64,000 nucleotides of DNA from Apostichopus japonicus. Taxonomy: Eukaryota > Echinodermata > Holothuroidea > Aspidochirotida > Stichopodidae. Numbering within the stretch: the stretch's first letter is position 1; every line of letters begins with the position of its first letter. Positions 1-10,697 of this stretch are shown one piece after another. The stretch is from contig NC_092579.1 in NCBI RefSeq assembly GCF_037975245.1, forward strand, positions 3,992,001-4,056,000, in the 5' to 3' direction. The position numbers were made by a program, and so were the translations under genes. The notes below the pieces were generated by a model. That model worked only from the letters and a program-made list of their open reading frames with translations. It made no database searches and was not told where the DNA came from.

Positions 1-866
1 AAGTTAGGCTACCATCTGAATCTCGCATGCAGTATACAACTAAGGAGTAGTCTTCGTTACCCAGCCGCCGCGCATTCTCACCTTTCGGACTCTTAGTTAA
101 ACGTGTAACAGCTTTGCAGGAATTACTGTGTCACCTGTAACACATGTTACCGTGTTGCGAACACAAACGAGGCATCAAAATGACAGCATAGAAACAAACC
201 TTCAAATGTTCACTTACGTAACCTTAACGTAAATTCCTCAAACAAAATGTATAGGGCGAATGCTCTCGTGGTAGGCTAGAAATGAGCAAAATAAGAGTAA
301 GATTACACGGTATATGAAAGGAAACGACAAGTCTCTATCCCACTCCCTTCGGGTTATGTCACTCCCCACCCCTCGTTTTTTGGGGGGGGAGAGGGGCACA
401 TTTCCTGGGCTACTATAGAACTGACTTGTTCGGCTTAATATTAAGTTTATATGATAAGAAGATATGGCAGAATTTATTCCTTTTTTAAAATAATTTAATA
501 AACTAGGAAGTTCACCAAACTATAACACCAAACTTTAAATTAACACTATAGCTAAATATTTCATATATTAATTCATAATATACTAATCCAAATCTTTACA
601 GTGTTGGTTTTTCCATGCATATGGCCTAGGCCTGTTATGTGTTTTTTTTTTCAACTTTGGACATGGCCATCTCTATACCGTAGAGTCAGGCATGCTGCTA
701 ATTCGGCAAGACGAGACAGAGCGGAGTCAACAGTGATTTTATCAGCAGGTTACCATTTCATTCATTTCATTTATTTCCAGTATAAATATAAATATTTATA
801 AAAAGGACATCAAAAGTGAGTATGTAACAAGAAAATATTTTAAAATGTTAGTGTACAAAACACAAA

Positions 867-906
<40 letters not shown>

Positions 907-3000
907 ATATACACATATGTACACATATCTACACATACATACATATACATATACCACACGTACAAGTGCAGCTGTCTACAATAAATTTTCCAGATTACCA
1001 TTTTGTAAATAAATAGCAGCACGATCAATAAAACTATTTCTATACACATTAGTTCTGAATTTTGGTGTTATTGCTTTGTTTCTCCACGACTATCACCAGC
1101 GGTGTGTGTCAGTATAAGGTCAACGAGCACACTGTACATTTAATATGGATTATATAATATAATTATACCTAAATTAGAGAATGAAATAAAAAAGGTAGTA
1201 ATATATTCAGTTAATTTTATCTTTCGGTTGACCCCTTGTGAAATATTTCAAAATAATCTCTAATGAAACACGGGTCCTCAATCACCATCAAGACTTTTAA
1301 TGTGCAATCAAGAACAGCTAGAATACTATATGAATTAATCCAGTGCAAAACTAAATTGTTCAATTCCACAGATCTATATCCCTTGAATTTAAAAGACACG
1401 CATCGGTCCAACACCCAGTGTAGCTCCATATCTGTTGATTAGAACACAGGAGCGCCAAACTATTAAATCACTAAACAAGGAGAAGGAGGTCCAGTAGGGA
1501 ACTCTAGTCATGGCGGTGAAGTCAGCCATTACATCCAGTTGTGAGCAATAACTTATTGGTTGATTAACAGGTCTTCTGTATCTCGTAATTAGTTGCATTT
1601 TGTTTCTGGTTTCCTTGGAAACCTATGACGTTGCGTTTCTTAATGCGGGTTAAATTATCGGAATCGAAAGTACAACTCTAGTTTAGCATTGAAATGTCTT
1701 ACTTTGATTAATAGATGAGAAAATAATGACTGGGATCGCGATAGCTCACAGTGCAGAAGCTGTAGAGCTGCTAGAAAAGATACTCCGGGACACGTAGGTT
1801 GGCTACTTCACTACTACCATATATATGGTTCATTGTGTGGTGTTTAAAACAAAGCTGGAAAGAGCATACCAAAAACAACCAAACAGTGTGAAAGTTTGAA
1901 TGCAGTAATTTAATAAATGTGACTCCCAGAGAACTGACACTCGTTTTAATGTTTTGATTTTAATGACAAAAAAATATCACCACCTCGTTTTATTTAAAAC
2001 TGGATTACTAACGATAGATCCACATGCCAGAATAACATGGGTTGACGATTATGATGTCATGGGCTTATGATCACTAACAATTCAATACTAGGAAAAAAGG
2101 CTTATAGCCTAACTCAGGCCTATGTACGTTGCCTTTCCTTTAGTCTAACTAAGGTTAGCCTAGGTAATAACTCAAGCCTAGAATATTTCAGTCTATGAAC
2201 ATAGCTCCATGTAGAATTATATAGAAATTCATACAAAGGCTCTATTTTGCAACATATTCCCAACACTGTAAATTTGGCAAAAGGACATAAGCAGTTGGTA
2301 TAGGACTAGCCAGTAATCTGAGTTTTAAACATTTGTTAACTAACCCAAAGATATAAAATTATGCAGGCTACTATTTGGTTTGGGCGATACTCACTGACAA
2401 ATACAGTTAGCTGGCGTGACTTATTTGTCTGCCTGATAGCGTTTGGATGTGTTGGTATAGATGGTGCACTAGGCTGGTGACTGGTGACAAATGTAGGGAT
2501 CCACTAAAAGGAGAGAACGCACTTACGCCTGTTGGTAGGAGGAACAAAGCGGAACCAAGATGCAGCTTGAAACTTGTCAAAATGAAACAGAAAAGTGTTG
2601 AAGTATGCAGATTAATTTTTGACGGTATTAACAAGGACGGTCTACGAAATGGGAACTAACTTGTAAGGTCGGTTACACCCAAACTAAAGCTGGGTTCGTC
2701 GAGCATTTTGAATGAGTTAGCGTTATTGCCGTGAATAGTCATTGTGAGTCATTCCAGGTGAAAAATATGTTTGTTCTTCACATGAATACGGACCACGACA
2801 AGCAAAATGCCAAGTCTTTATCATTCAGAGAGTATTCTACACTGCATAGGACATATAAATAATAAAAGCCAACGCGCAATCACATATGCAGGGAGGAAGT
2901 AGCAGTAACTGGTCCGAAGTGTCGCATTCTACTCACAGCAGTCAACAAATAACACTGTAGTCGCGTGTCGATCAAATGAAAATCTCTTGGTCAGAAAACA
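1..3000. other. gene-poor flank
   Basis: No exon with convincing protein-like composition and paired splice sites was found. Short open frames near 1217-1598 on the minus strand are not clearly protein-like. The stretch is AT-rich with one microsatellite. Confidence 0.5.
873..955. repeat. TA / ACAT microsatellite
   Basis: A pure TA run (about 12 units) passes directly into an imperfect CATA/CACATA run. It is a compound dinucleotide/tetranucleotide microsatellite with no associated gene. Confidence 0.9.
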
Positions 3001-3054
3001 CATTTTTTCACATAGGCCTATACATGTAACATGTACACTATGTTTGTTTCATAC

Positions 3055-3125
3055 CAGTCTACATTCTCCAAGCAATTGGCTGGCATTACGTCATTGACTG
3101 CTGCTTCGTCCTGTATGGTTGTCAT
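3055..3125 (-). CDS. candidate first coding exon of a gene running left
   Basis: The reading starts MTTIQDEAAVNDVMPANC and continues to a potential donor (GTATGA) after the second base of a Trp codon, so the exon would end in phase 2. The composition is protein-like, and a perfect CRE palindrome lies about 215 bp upstream. No matching phase-2 acceptor exon could be identified between here and the left edge, the frame stays open upstream, and no family is recognised. It may be a chance open frame. Confidence 0.25.
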
Positions 3126-3339
3126 CGTCGTCAGATTAATCTGTTTTTGATTCAAATATATAGGGTTGTGTGTCTCCCTGAGGTGAAAATTCGAAATTTG
3201 AAAGCTGCTAAGTTTTTGATTGATAGATGTTTCCAATGATTTAGTCACCACACGTTAAGACAACAAAGAAAAAATAAAGACAATCCACCATAGAAAAGGA
3301 TTTGTTTGACTGTATTTCTGCAATGTAAAGTGACGGTGA

Positions 3340-3347
3340 TGACGTCA
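3340..3347. promoter_or_regulatory. CRE palindrome TGACGTCA
   Basis: A perfect full-site cAMP response element, the binding site class of CREB/ATF bZIP factors. It lies upstream of the candidate minus-strand exon at 3055-3125. The match is exact, but promoter activity is inference. Confidence 0.35.
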
Positions 3348-3662
3348 TAACTGTAACCGAGTAACCACGAGAAGAATGTGCGATTACTCGACTACAAAAT
3401 AAATAGTCGAATATCAGCACTACGTAACTATTTCATACATTTCAAAGACTTTGAATACATTTTTCATTCTGCATCAATGTTAAAATATTAAGAGATGAAC
3501 TGTAATATGAAAGTTTATTTCAAACCTTTGCACTGTCTCTACTATTTGCACTTGAAATTTAAAATTCCTTCCAAAGCATCACAATGTAACTGTGTAATTG
3601 CCCTAATACTTACTCAAACTAAGTTAAAGTTAGACCACATGCCTAGGCTAACGATCGCCTAG

Positions 3663-4775
3663 CAAGGGCGGCGGAACCGGGGGGGCACAGGGGGCACGTT
3701 CCTCCCACTTTTCCTCAGGTTAAAAATGTGCCCTTTTTTCTACATGAAAATTGTACTCTTGATCACCTTATTAGGTCAGCGATATTTCAGTAAGAGATCT
3801 AATCCTAATTTAGAAGTATTAATGAATTTCTGTGGGTCAAACTCAAATGTTTACTACCACAAGGTTTCTAACATTCTGGTGAGTGCTATTCATAGGCGTA
3901 GGAGCCCAGTTTGATTGGGGGGGGGGGGGGCTTGCCCGGAAAATATAACCAAGATTGTTCGCGCGCTCCGCGCGCGTTCAACATGTTAATGTGAATATCA
4001 TATAGGCAGGCATCGGTTATTACATCGCATGCCAATAACATACAATCGTTTGCCGTGTTATTACCCTTCCATATTGGTTAGAATTATTGGGGAAGTCTTT
4101 ACAATAATAATGATCATAATAATATCAGGTTAACCATTGAAAAACACATTCGAATTATTTTTCTTTCAGTAGGTGCCCGAAAAATTCTCAGCATATATTG
4201 CCCGAATTTTCACAAACATTTTTGGTTGGGGGCTGCAGCCCCCCCCCCCCCCAGCCCCACCCCACCCCAGCCTCCTACGCCTATGGTGCCATTATGCATA
4301 TTCAATTTGCCAAAAAATTCCTAATGCATTTCCAAAAATGCATTGCTATATTACATTGTGACTTTGTAATAAGCAGAAGCCATTTATAGCCTACTATGAA
4401 TAATGAGTATAGTTTTAATATCCCATAACCTACCCCATCCTTTTGTATTTTGACAGTTCATTTGCTTTCATGCATGTATTAATCGCGTCTGCAGGGACTT
4501 GGACTTTATAATGATTTCACCTCATTTTGTCTCGAAAGAAAATTTGTTCCTTGTTTCCCAATTTGCACATATTGCAGTGCTAGTATGCATTTTTTCCTTG
4601 AAGGGGGGGGGGGGCGTTAATGGAATGATGTGTATACGCAAATAAGATAATACAATAAGAGTTATAAATGGTACTAAATATGAGGCTGCATCAGTCCTAT
4701 CGAATTTCTGCAAAGTGCCCTTCGACGTCGGTGCCCCCCCCCCCCCCCAGATTAAAAGTGCTTCCGCCGCCCTTG
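3663..4775. mobile_element. non-autonomous hAT element (outer), 1113 bp
   Basis: Perfect 14-bp terminal inverted repeats CAAGGGCGGCGGAA / TTCCGCCGCCCTTG are flanked by an exact 8-bp duplication, TCGCCTAG, at 3655-3662 and 4776-4783. An 8-bp target duplication with TIRs of this form is the signature of the hAT superfamily. No transposase frame is present. A G-run follows the left TIR and a C-run precedes the right TIR. A second hAT element is inserted inside it at 3891-4285. Confidence 0.92.
3891..4285. mobile_element. nested hAT-type MITE, 395 bp
   Basis: Perfect 14-bp inverted termini CATAGGCGTAGGAG / CTCCTACGCCTATG are flanked by GTGCTATT (3883-3890) and GTGCCATT (4286-4293), an 8-bp target duplication with one mismatch. 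It sits wholly inside the 3663-4775 element, so it inserted later. A run of more than 10 G follows the left end and a run of more than 10 C precedes the right end. No coding capacity is seen. Confidence 0.9.
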
Positions 4776-4783
4776 TCGCCTAG

Positions 4784-5386
4784 GCCTAACTTACCATAGG
4801 CTAGGGCAAATAGGGGAAATAAGTTAGGGCTTGGATACTTAGGCCTAGTAACTTAAACTGTAGCCTAGTTTGTCGGCCTTAGTTCGGCCAACTCAGTTCT
4901 AATCCAACTTAAGATTTAAAGTGAGTTGGTTAGTATCACTGGTTTAAGTCTCACTCGGATCCGGACCGGGTGTCATAATTTGCACTATACAGCTGGATAA
5001 TAGTTTGGCATCGAGTTAACATTGGATAATAGTGTGGCATATGTTATGGATTTCAAACGTTGTGCTTGTGAATAGTTATTGGTAATTGTTATTTGTATCT
5101 GTGTGTACATTTTGTCGTTGCATTTCAATGTTTTATCATTATTTTGATATATGTTGTATTTGTGAATGATTATTGGTAATTATATGTATAGTGATAGTGT
5201 AAACGGAGAAGAAAATGATATTCTTCATTTGTCTTTGCTTGTTTGTTATGTCGCTGCATTTAAATCACGGATTATTATGACAAATAATAATGGTGATAGT
5301 GTTAATAGTAGGAATATAAAACATTTCATTTGTCCCCGTGTGCGTCAAAGTGATATAATTACATATGAACGAAATGAATACAATAA
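4784..5386. other. no feature seen between transposons
   Basis: AT-rich spacer between two hAT insertions. I see no exon, tandem repeat or structural signal in it. Confidence 0.5.
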
Positions 5387-5394
5387 ATCATGAC

Positions 5395-7109
5395 CAGTGG
5401 CGTCGCCAAGGGGGGCCAGGGGGGGCGTGCCCCCCTGGAAAACCTAGTGCCCCCCGAGTGCCCCCCCCCCCATCTGAGATTTGGGTTGGTAAAAATATAT
5501 ATATATTTTGTTATATTCAACTCCCATCATCTGAGTTGGTTTTTCATAAGGACAAAGAAGCACAGTAATTCGTATTTTCTTCAAATGAGCTGCGAAAAAA
5601 AATGAAAAAGTTTATCCTTGAACGTCGGGTATCGAAGTCGTAACCCGCGCCATCACAACAGGTGTCGATATTTACATTGAATGTGTCAGTGCTCACGCCA
5701 TACCAGCGGATATACACGTCCGCTTCGCGAGCTACATGACTGTGAGAAGGGAGTGTACTGCAATATGTTGCCTTGGTCTGAAGTTGACAGGTTAGGAGCT
5801 GACGAAATGTGAGAATGTGAGGGTCCGCAGGCACCATACTTGCCTACATTTGTGGACCCATATATTAACCCTGTTGTGTAGGGGGTGCAGAGGTCATTTG
5901 AGGTCAGATGCTTGTAGGAACAAATGGCGAATGTTCACACCTGCATACTGAGCCATACTCGATGTGTGATCAAACTTTGGATTGCATGGTGAGATCCCTA
6001 ATAGGAGCCAATAACGATGCTGGAACCTGTTACATCTTAATAGATAATGGGCGAAAACGAGGACAAGAAAGGAGTCGGGGGTCATGCACACATTAATTCA
6101 ACAAATGTAGGTTCTATTTATACAGGGTTAGGCATAATATCGACAGCATGTGGTTCATATCCTCTGCAAAATTCTGCGCCATGTTAAAATCATTACCTCA
6201 AAAATAGCAAGTTCTGGAGATATCTTCAGATCAAATTTAGCATCAAATGTGGCAGCAATTTGCATCTAGCCCATCCTCCGTATGCGAAAATTTTCCAAAG
6301 GGGAGGGGGGCAGTGGCGGCGGAACTGGGGGGCTCAGCCCCTAATGAAAAAGTTGAAGGGGCAAATGCATGATACGCCCCACCCCCCCCCCCACAATATT
6401 TACCAAGGCTCCGAAACGTGCATGTGCCCATTTTTCAATGCATTCTTGTCGATCTGTCCGATGCACACGTATACTATATAGGTGTAATAATTTTAGTAAA
6501 TGCTGGGGGGACCCTCGGCCCGTCCCCTGGCTATAGACCACATTGTCACCCAACCGCGTCTTCACGCCCCGTGAAAAGTGGAAGCAGTGAGTGTGAGTAC
6601 CGGTAAGTGCAACACAAATTCGTCTTAGGCCAATGACTTGCTTCATTTCAGCCAGTTCTCCAACATCCCCTTACTACACTCAAAAACGTCTTTCGAGTAC
6701 ACTACGAGTAATAGCTACTCTCTTAAAACACCATCGAATATACAAATTACAATGTTTTTACAGACTTTTACGTGCAATCTGAGAAATTGCAGGCTTGATA
6801 CCCATATTTTAGGGCTAGGTATTCGCAGCATAAAACACTCGGGAAGTGCCGTTTCCGGCCATCTGGGGGTTTCAAAAAAACCCAAATTTTCTTGTACGAT
6901 CCGCGCCAACCGATGGTGGCGCTCCGCTTAGATAGTCTCTATACATTAGCCTCCCAAATAATTTTCCCGTTCCGCCGCGCTTGGAGGGGGTACCCCCTCC
7001 CCTTAGACCCCTCCCCCAGGACGGCGATCCGTATCCACCTAAGTGCCCCCCATCAAATGCTGGTGCCCCCTGTGCCCCCCCCAGACTGAAAAGTCTGGTG
7101 ACGCCACTG
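5395..7109. mobile_element. non-autonomous hAT element (outer), 1715 bp
   Basis: The termini CAGTGGCGTCGCCA and TGGTGACGCCACTG form imperfect inverted repeats. They are flanked by an exact 8-bp duplication, ATCATGAC, at 5387-5394 and 7110-7117. CAGTGGCG is a typical hAT end. The left arm begins with G-rich blocks and the right arm ends with C-rich blocks. No transposase is encoded; open frames inside are short and compositionally driven. A related element is nested at 6311-6983. Confidence 0.95.
6311..6983. mobile_element. nested hAT element, 673 bp, internally deleted
   Basis: The left end CAGTGGCGGCGGAAC and right end (inverse CAAGCGCGGCGGAAC) are flanked by GAGGGGGG (6303-6310) and GAGGGGGT (6984-6991). 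It shares its left ~360 bp and right ~310 bp with the nested element at 40850-42292 but lacks about 765 bp of that copy's middle, so it is a deletion derivative. The TIR also matches the outer 3663-4775 element (CAAGGGCGGCGGAAC). Confidence 0.85.
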
Positions 7110-7117
7110 ATCATGAC

Positions 7118-9660
7118 AGAGCCTGGTTAGGGAAGCTTTATGCGATTACGATGTTCCTTCCTATTCTGCTAATACTGTAACAAGCCAGAACCTTTATAAC
7201 TGCAGTGTCTGAATAGGTTTATACGCCGATTGGGTCCATCAATGTCACCCATAAAGCATATGTTATTAACAATATGAAAAGCGAAGGTTCCTTTCTGCCA
7301 ATAACTTGGACCAGTGGTATGTGTATTTGCCATAAGTCAACAGCTGGGCTTTATCAATCAGCTATCAACTAATCACTAAGCAATACAGCGACGATATCCC
7401 TTTAGAAATATACTAGTCTTCAGAGAGCAGTATTGAGTGTAAGGTCAACGGGCAATGAGTGAGAACAATGGCTTTTACAGGCCATCAAATTCTCAGGAAA
7501 GGGAATTCGTTCCTCCCCTCAAACATGCCAAATGAAAATATTACTCTGAAAATGTAGAAATTAGTTTTATTTCCCACATTAACATATCCAGACACGAGCA
7601 ACAGTCTGCAAAACCCACAACCACACAATGCAACAGAAGCAATAAATTCAGTAAAACTGCTATGTGAGGTACACACAAACTATACAACCTACACACAATA
7701 AGACACATCCCTCTCTAATTATAATGAGGCATGATCCTTTTACTAGCATTTGGCCTAAGGTATCCCGCAGAATTATCCTTGAATCCATGACCTGACGTAA
7801 GACAGCTAAAGCTTAGGAAGGCATAACCTAACAGACTAAGCGTAACCCTACAGGTAGCATACGCCCATTAAAAGCCGCATTGACTCACACACAGTATCAC
7901 AAATGTAACGTGGTCTCTATGTGGTAATGTGGTCTCTATGTGTCTACACGAAAGTTTCCATTAGCTAAACGCTACCCATTTGTGGATAGCTGACAAGTTG
8001 GCCTTTCAGGCACCATCAATCTTCCGTACCATGACCGCGCATTTTTTTTTGCTATTTTGTCACTTGTAAACAAACTGCTTCACTCAGTAGTAAACAATTT
8101 TTTGAAATTGAAATAGTCAACTTGAAAGAAAATAATACATGTCAATGGGTACTGGATTACAATAGCGTAACTCCCAACATTGATGGACATTTGGTTCTCA
8201 AGTTATTGCAAAATACTAGTTTTTGACCACTTATTGACCTTTGTTGACCTTGGATCACATGACCGTTATGTTTGGAAACGATCCCTGACCCCATTCACAA
8301 ATACTTCCAAAATATCAACCATTTCGGACCCTGTCAATGGGAGTTGTTGCATTTTTAATGTTTTGCATTTTTTGACGGCATTTTCCCGGGATAGCCATGG
8401 CACACTGATTGGAGAACTCAAATAATACAAGCAAGAAAAATGTTTGCCACGTACTATTCAGATACCGGAAATGACACTTTTTAGACATTTAAAGTTGCAT
8501 AAAACACTCCACTTGCTCGATTTATTAGAGGCGAAAAACAAGTTTTCAAAGTTGGTTCTTAAGTCAGGAGTATAGAGCTTACCACCTGATCGCTATAACA
8601 TGTCTATGTTGTGGAAAGTACACCTACTTTTTCAAAAAAAAACGGGTAATATCAAATTCAATTTCAAAGTGGAATTTGCAATGTATATATGTACAACGCA
8701 AAGCGCCCTCACTTTTTATCAAGGCTTCACTGCTGAAACACACGGTGATACACTGTGTCAGCATTCTTCATAGTTCAATTTCTATGGGCCCAAATGACCT
8801 ACGCTAGGGTCTAGCCCTAGTTTGATAGTTTACACCTAGATGTTGGCTGGACCATAGGCTAGGCCTTAAATTTGGTGTCTAATACTGACGGCCATTGGGC
8901 CTAGGGAGCAAAAATTTACAATAGTCACAACTCCACAAAACGTATGACATATCTCATGTCTTGGTGATATCGTGTCTTCAAGATTTTCACAATTTGGCCC
9001 CTAGTGACCCTCAATGACCTTTGACCTCACCAAAAACAAAGGGATCTTGAAATCAACTTGCCACAACTACATACTAAATATGAAATTGGCTTCCCTTCTT
9101 GAGATATCATGTTTACAAGGTTTTCACAATCTGACCCCTAGTGACCCCAAATGACCTTTGAACTCCTCTAAAAACCAATAGACTTCTTTTCCTCAATGTG
9201 GTACTCCTACACACCAAATATGAGATTGGTACAAGCTCCCCTTATTGAGATATCATGTTTAAAAGCAAGACGTTACATGCACATACACATGCACACACTC
9301 ATCCGCCTGAATGACTACAAAGGTTACGATTACCATCAGAAACGAAAATGTTTGTTTTTTAGAGACTTCTACAGAAAATTTAATACTGTCATGAAATGAA
9401 TTAACATGTACAAAAAAGAAAAAAACACTTGAGCAACTTGTTCACCATGTGGCCTGACGAAAAATATGTTGTCAATATATCTGTAATATTGTTATGGCTT
9501 AAGCGTAGAAAATGATAGCTTTTCCTATTCCAATCTGTGAATAAATATGTTTGTGTACTATGCTGCTAATTTAGTGCTCATAGCAACTTGTTAACAAGCG
9601 AGAACTCCCTCATCATAAATCTATTATTGACACATTGCTGCTGAAACACAGTATTGTTTC
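7118..9660. other. intergenic, with dispersed repeats
   Basis: No gene is seen. About 8180-8380 matches repeats in the death-fold gene's second intron (about 30640-30780, 30930-31050, 31560-31690), sharing a GACC-TTGGATCACATGACCGTTA block and the word CAATGGGAGTT. About 8930-9280 holds copies of the repeat built on TGACCCCAAATGACCTTTGACCT followed by GAGATATCATGTTTACAAG. Confidence 0.6.
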
Positions 9661-9772
9661 TTCTGAAATCTCTGACAAGTCTTGCACATCTTTCGGTTTC
9701 TTTCTCTGTCAGGGCTTTTTCTAATTTTGTGATGTTTGTGAAGAAATCAGTGAATTTTCGGTCGGCATCTGT
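9661..9772 (-). pseudogene. broken copy of the death-fold gene's last exon
   Basis: On the minus strand this stretch aligns with the 3' half of the terminal coding exon (10396-10697), sharing blocks such as CTTGTCAGAGATTT and CACAAAATT. The segment keeps the frame of ITKLEKALTEKETERC but has a one-base deletion upstream relative to the parent exon (ATTTCTTCACA against ATATCTCCCACA). The 5' half of the exon is missing. It lies about 0.6 kb beyond the parent stop codon and is best read as a decayed tandem exon copy. Confidence 0.75.
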
Positions 9773-9775
9773 GTA

Positions 9776-10010
9776 GTTACATCATGATACCAAGATTGAA
9801 CTGAATCGGACATAGGCTTGAAGAGATATTGACATTTTATGAGTTTCATATTAAAGCCCGCCCACTCATAAATATTCACTAGATGGGAACCACAAACAAT
9901 CGGGCACATATACACATCATGGTGCAACTCCTTACCCAGCATAACAATGACTTAACTTGTCGTTGTTGAGATAACATGTTTACAATCTAGCCGTCACATC
10001 TACACACACA
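9776..10010. repeat. dispersed repeat, copy A
   Basis: Matches 12120-12330 in the same orientation: both contain GCCC(T/G)CCCACTCAT, then AGATGGGAACCA, GGCACAT, ATCATGG, ACTTGTCGTTGTTGAGATA-type and TTTACAA blocks in order. It probably belongs to the GAGATATCATGTTTACAAG repeat family seen at several other sites. Confidence 0.65.
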
Positions 10011-10235
10011 ATCATCATGACTGCATTGATTATGATTCTCATCGAAACCAAAACTTACAGCATACACAAACACACGCTGACATGAATGTATAAGTTACTT
10101 GTAATTGTTTGCTTATCAAAGCCAAGAATAGAGTATATAGTCACATAAAGTATTTACATAGATAACTATGTAAGAGGGGGAGAAGGATATTGTATATAAG
10201 TCACTCATACAGGTGTAATTAAGCATATAATCCTG

Positions 10236-10241
10236 TTTAAT
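10236..10241 (-). terminator. possible polyadenylation signal ATTAAA
   Basis: On the minus strand this reads ATTAAA, the commonest variant of AATAAA, about 155 nt past the stop codon of the death-fold gene. No canonical AATAAA was seen closer. A hexamer alone is weak evidence. Confidence 0.3.
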
Positions 10242-10395
10242 AAGCTCAAACTGTAATTAACAGTGATTACAGAAAGACTTCCTAACTTCCTCTGCCCCTC
10301 TCAAGTAAACAAGTTCCTGGTTAGTGTTACATCATCACTGGTGATATGTTCATATCATTACTTGCCTACAATAACCCACAATATGATTTCAGTCA

Positions 10396-10697
10396 TTATT
10401 CTGGGCACAATGTTGCTTGAACTACAGGATTTTTCCATCTAAAATCTCTGACAAGTTTGGCACAGTCTTCATTTCCTTGTTCTGTTAAGGCATTTTCCAA
10501 TTTTGTGACATTTGTGGGAGATATCAGTGAACTTTTGGTCAGCTTCTCTAACAAAAGAGTTCCTGGCGTTTTGTGCTTCTTGATATCAGTAATTCCTTCT
10601 TCAGGAAGTTGGAAAATATTTGCCAGCAGGGTAGATTGGTCTACATCAAGATGTTCTGATAAGTTCTGCTTTAGCTGATCAAAAGATTTGATGATGG
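10396..10697 (-). CDS. terminal exon: C-terminal death-fold domain
   Basis: Encodes 100 codons ending in TAA (10398-10396). The pattern is that of a six-helix death fold: LANIFQLPEEGITDIKKHK, then TPGTLLLEKLTKSSLISPTN, then LENALTEQGNEDCAKLVRDF. The middle Leu-Leu-x-x-Leu helix and the final basic/Leu-Val helix are DED-like. It follows the second UPA, the usual place of the death domain in UNC5 and PIDD. A broken copy lies just downstream at 9661-9772. Confidence 0.75.

Noticed and set aside
1217..1598. Two overlapping minus-strand frames of about 70 codons
   Set aside because: No splice context, no domain, overlapping frames; not enough to call an exon although the shorter one has a varied composition.
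5544..6646. Several 60-100 codon frames in the 5395-7109 element
   Set aside because: They lie inside a non-coding transposon, overlap each other on both strands and do not recur intact in the related copy.
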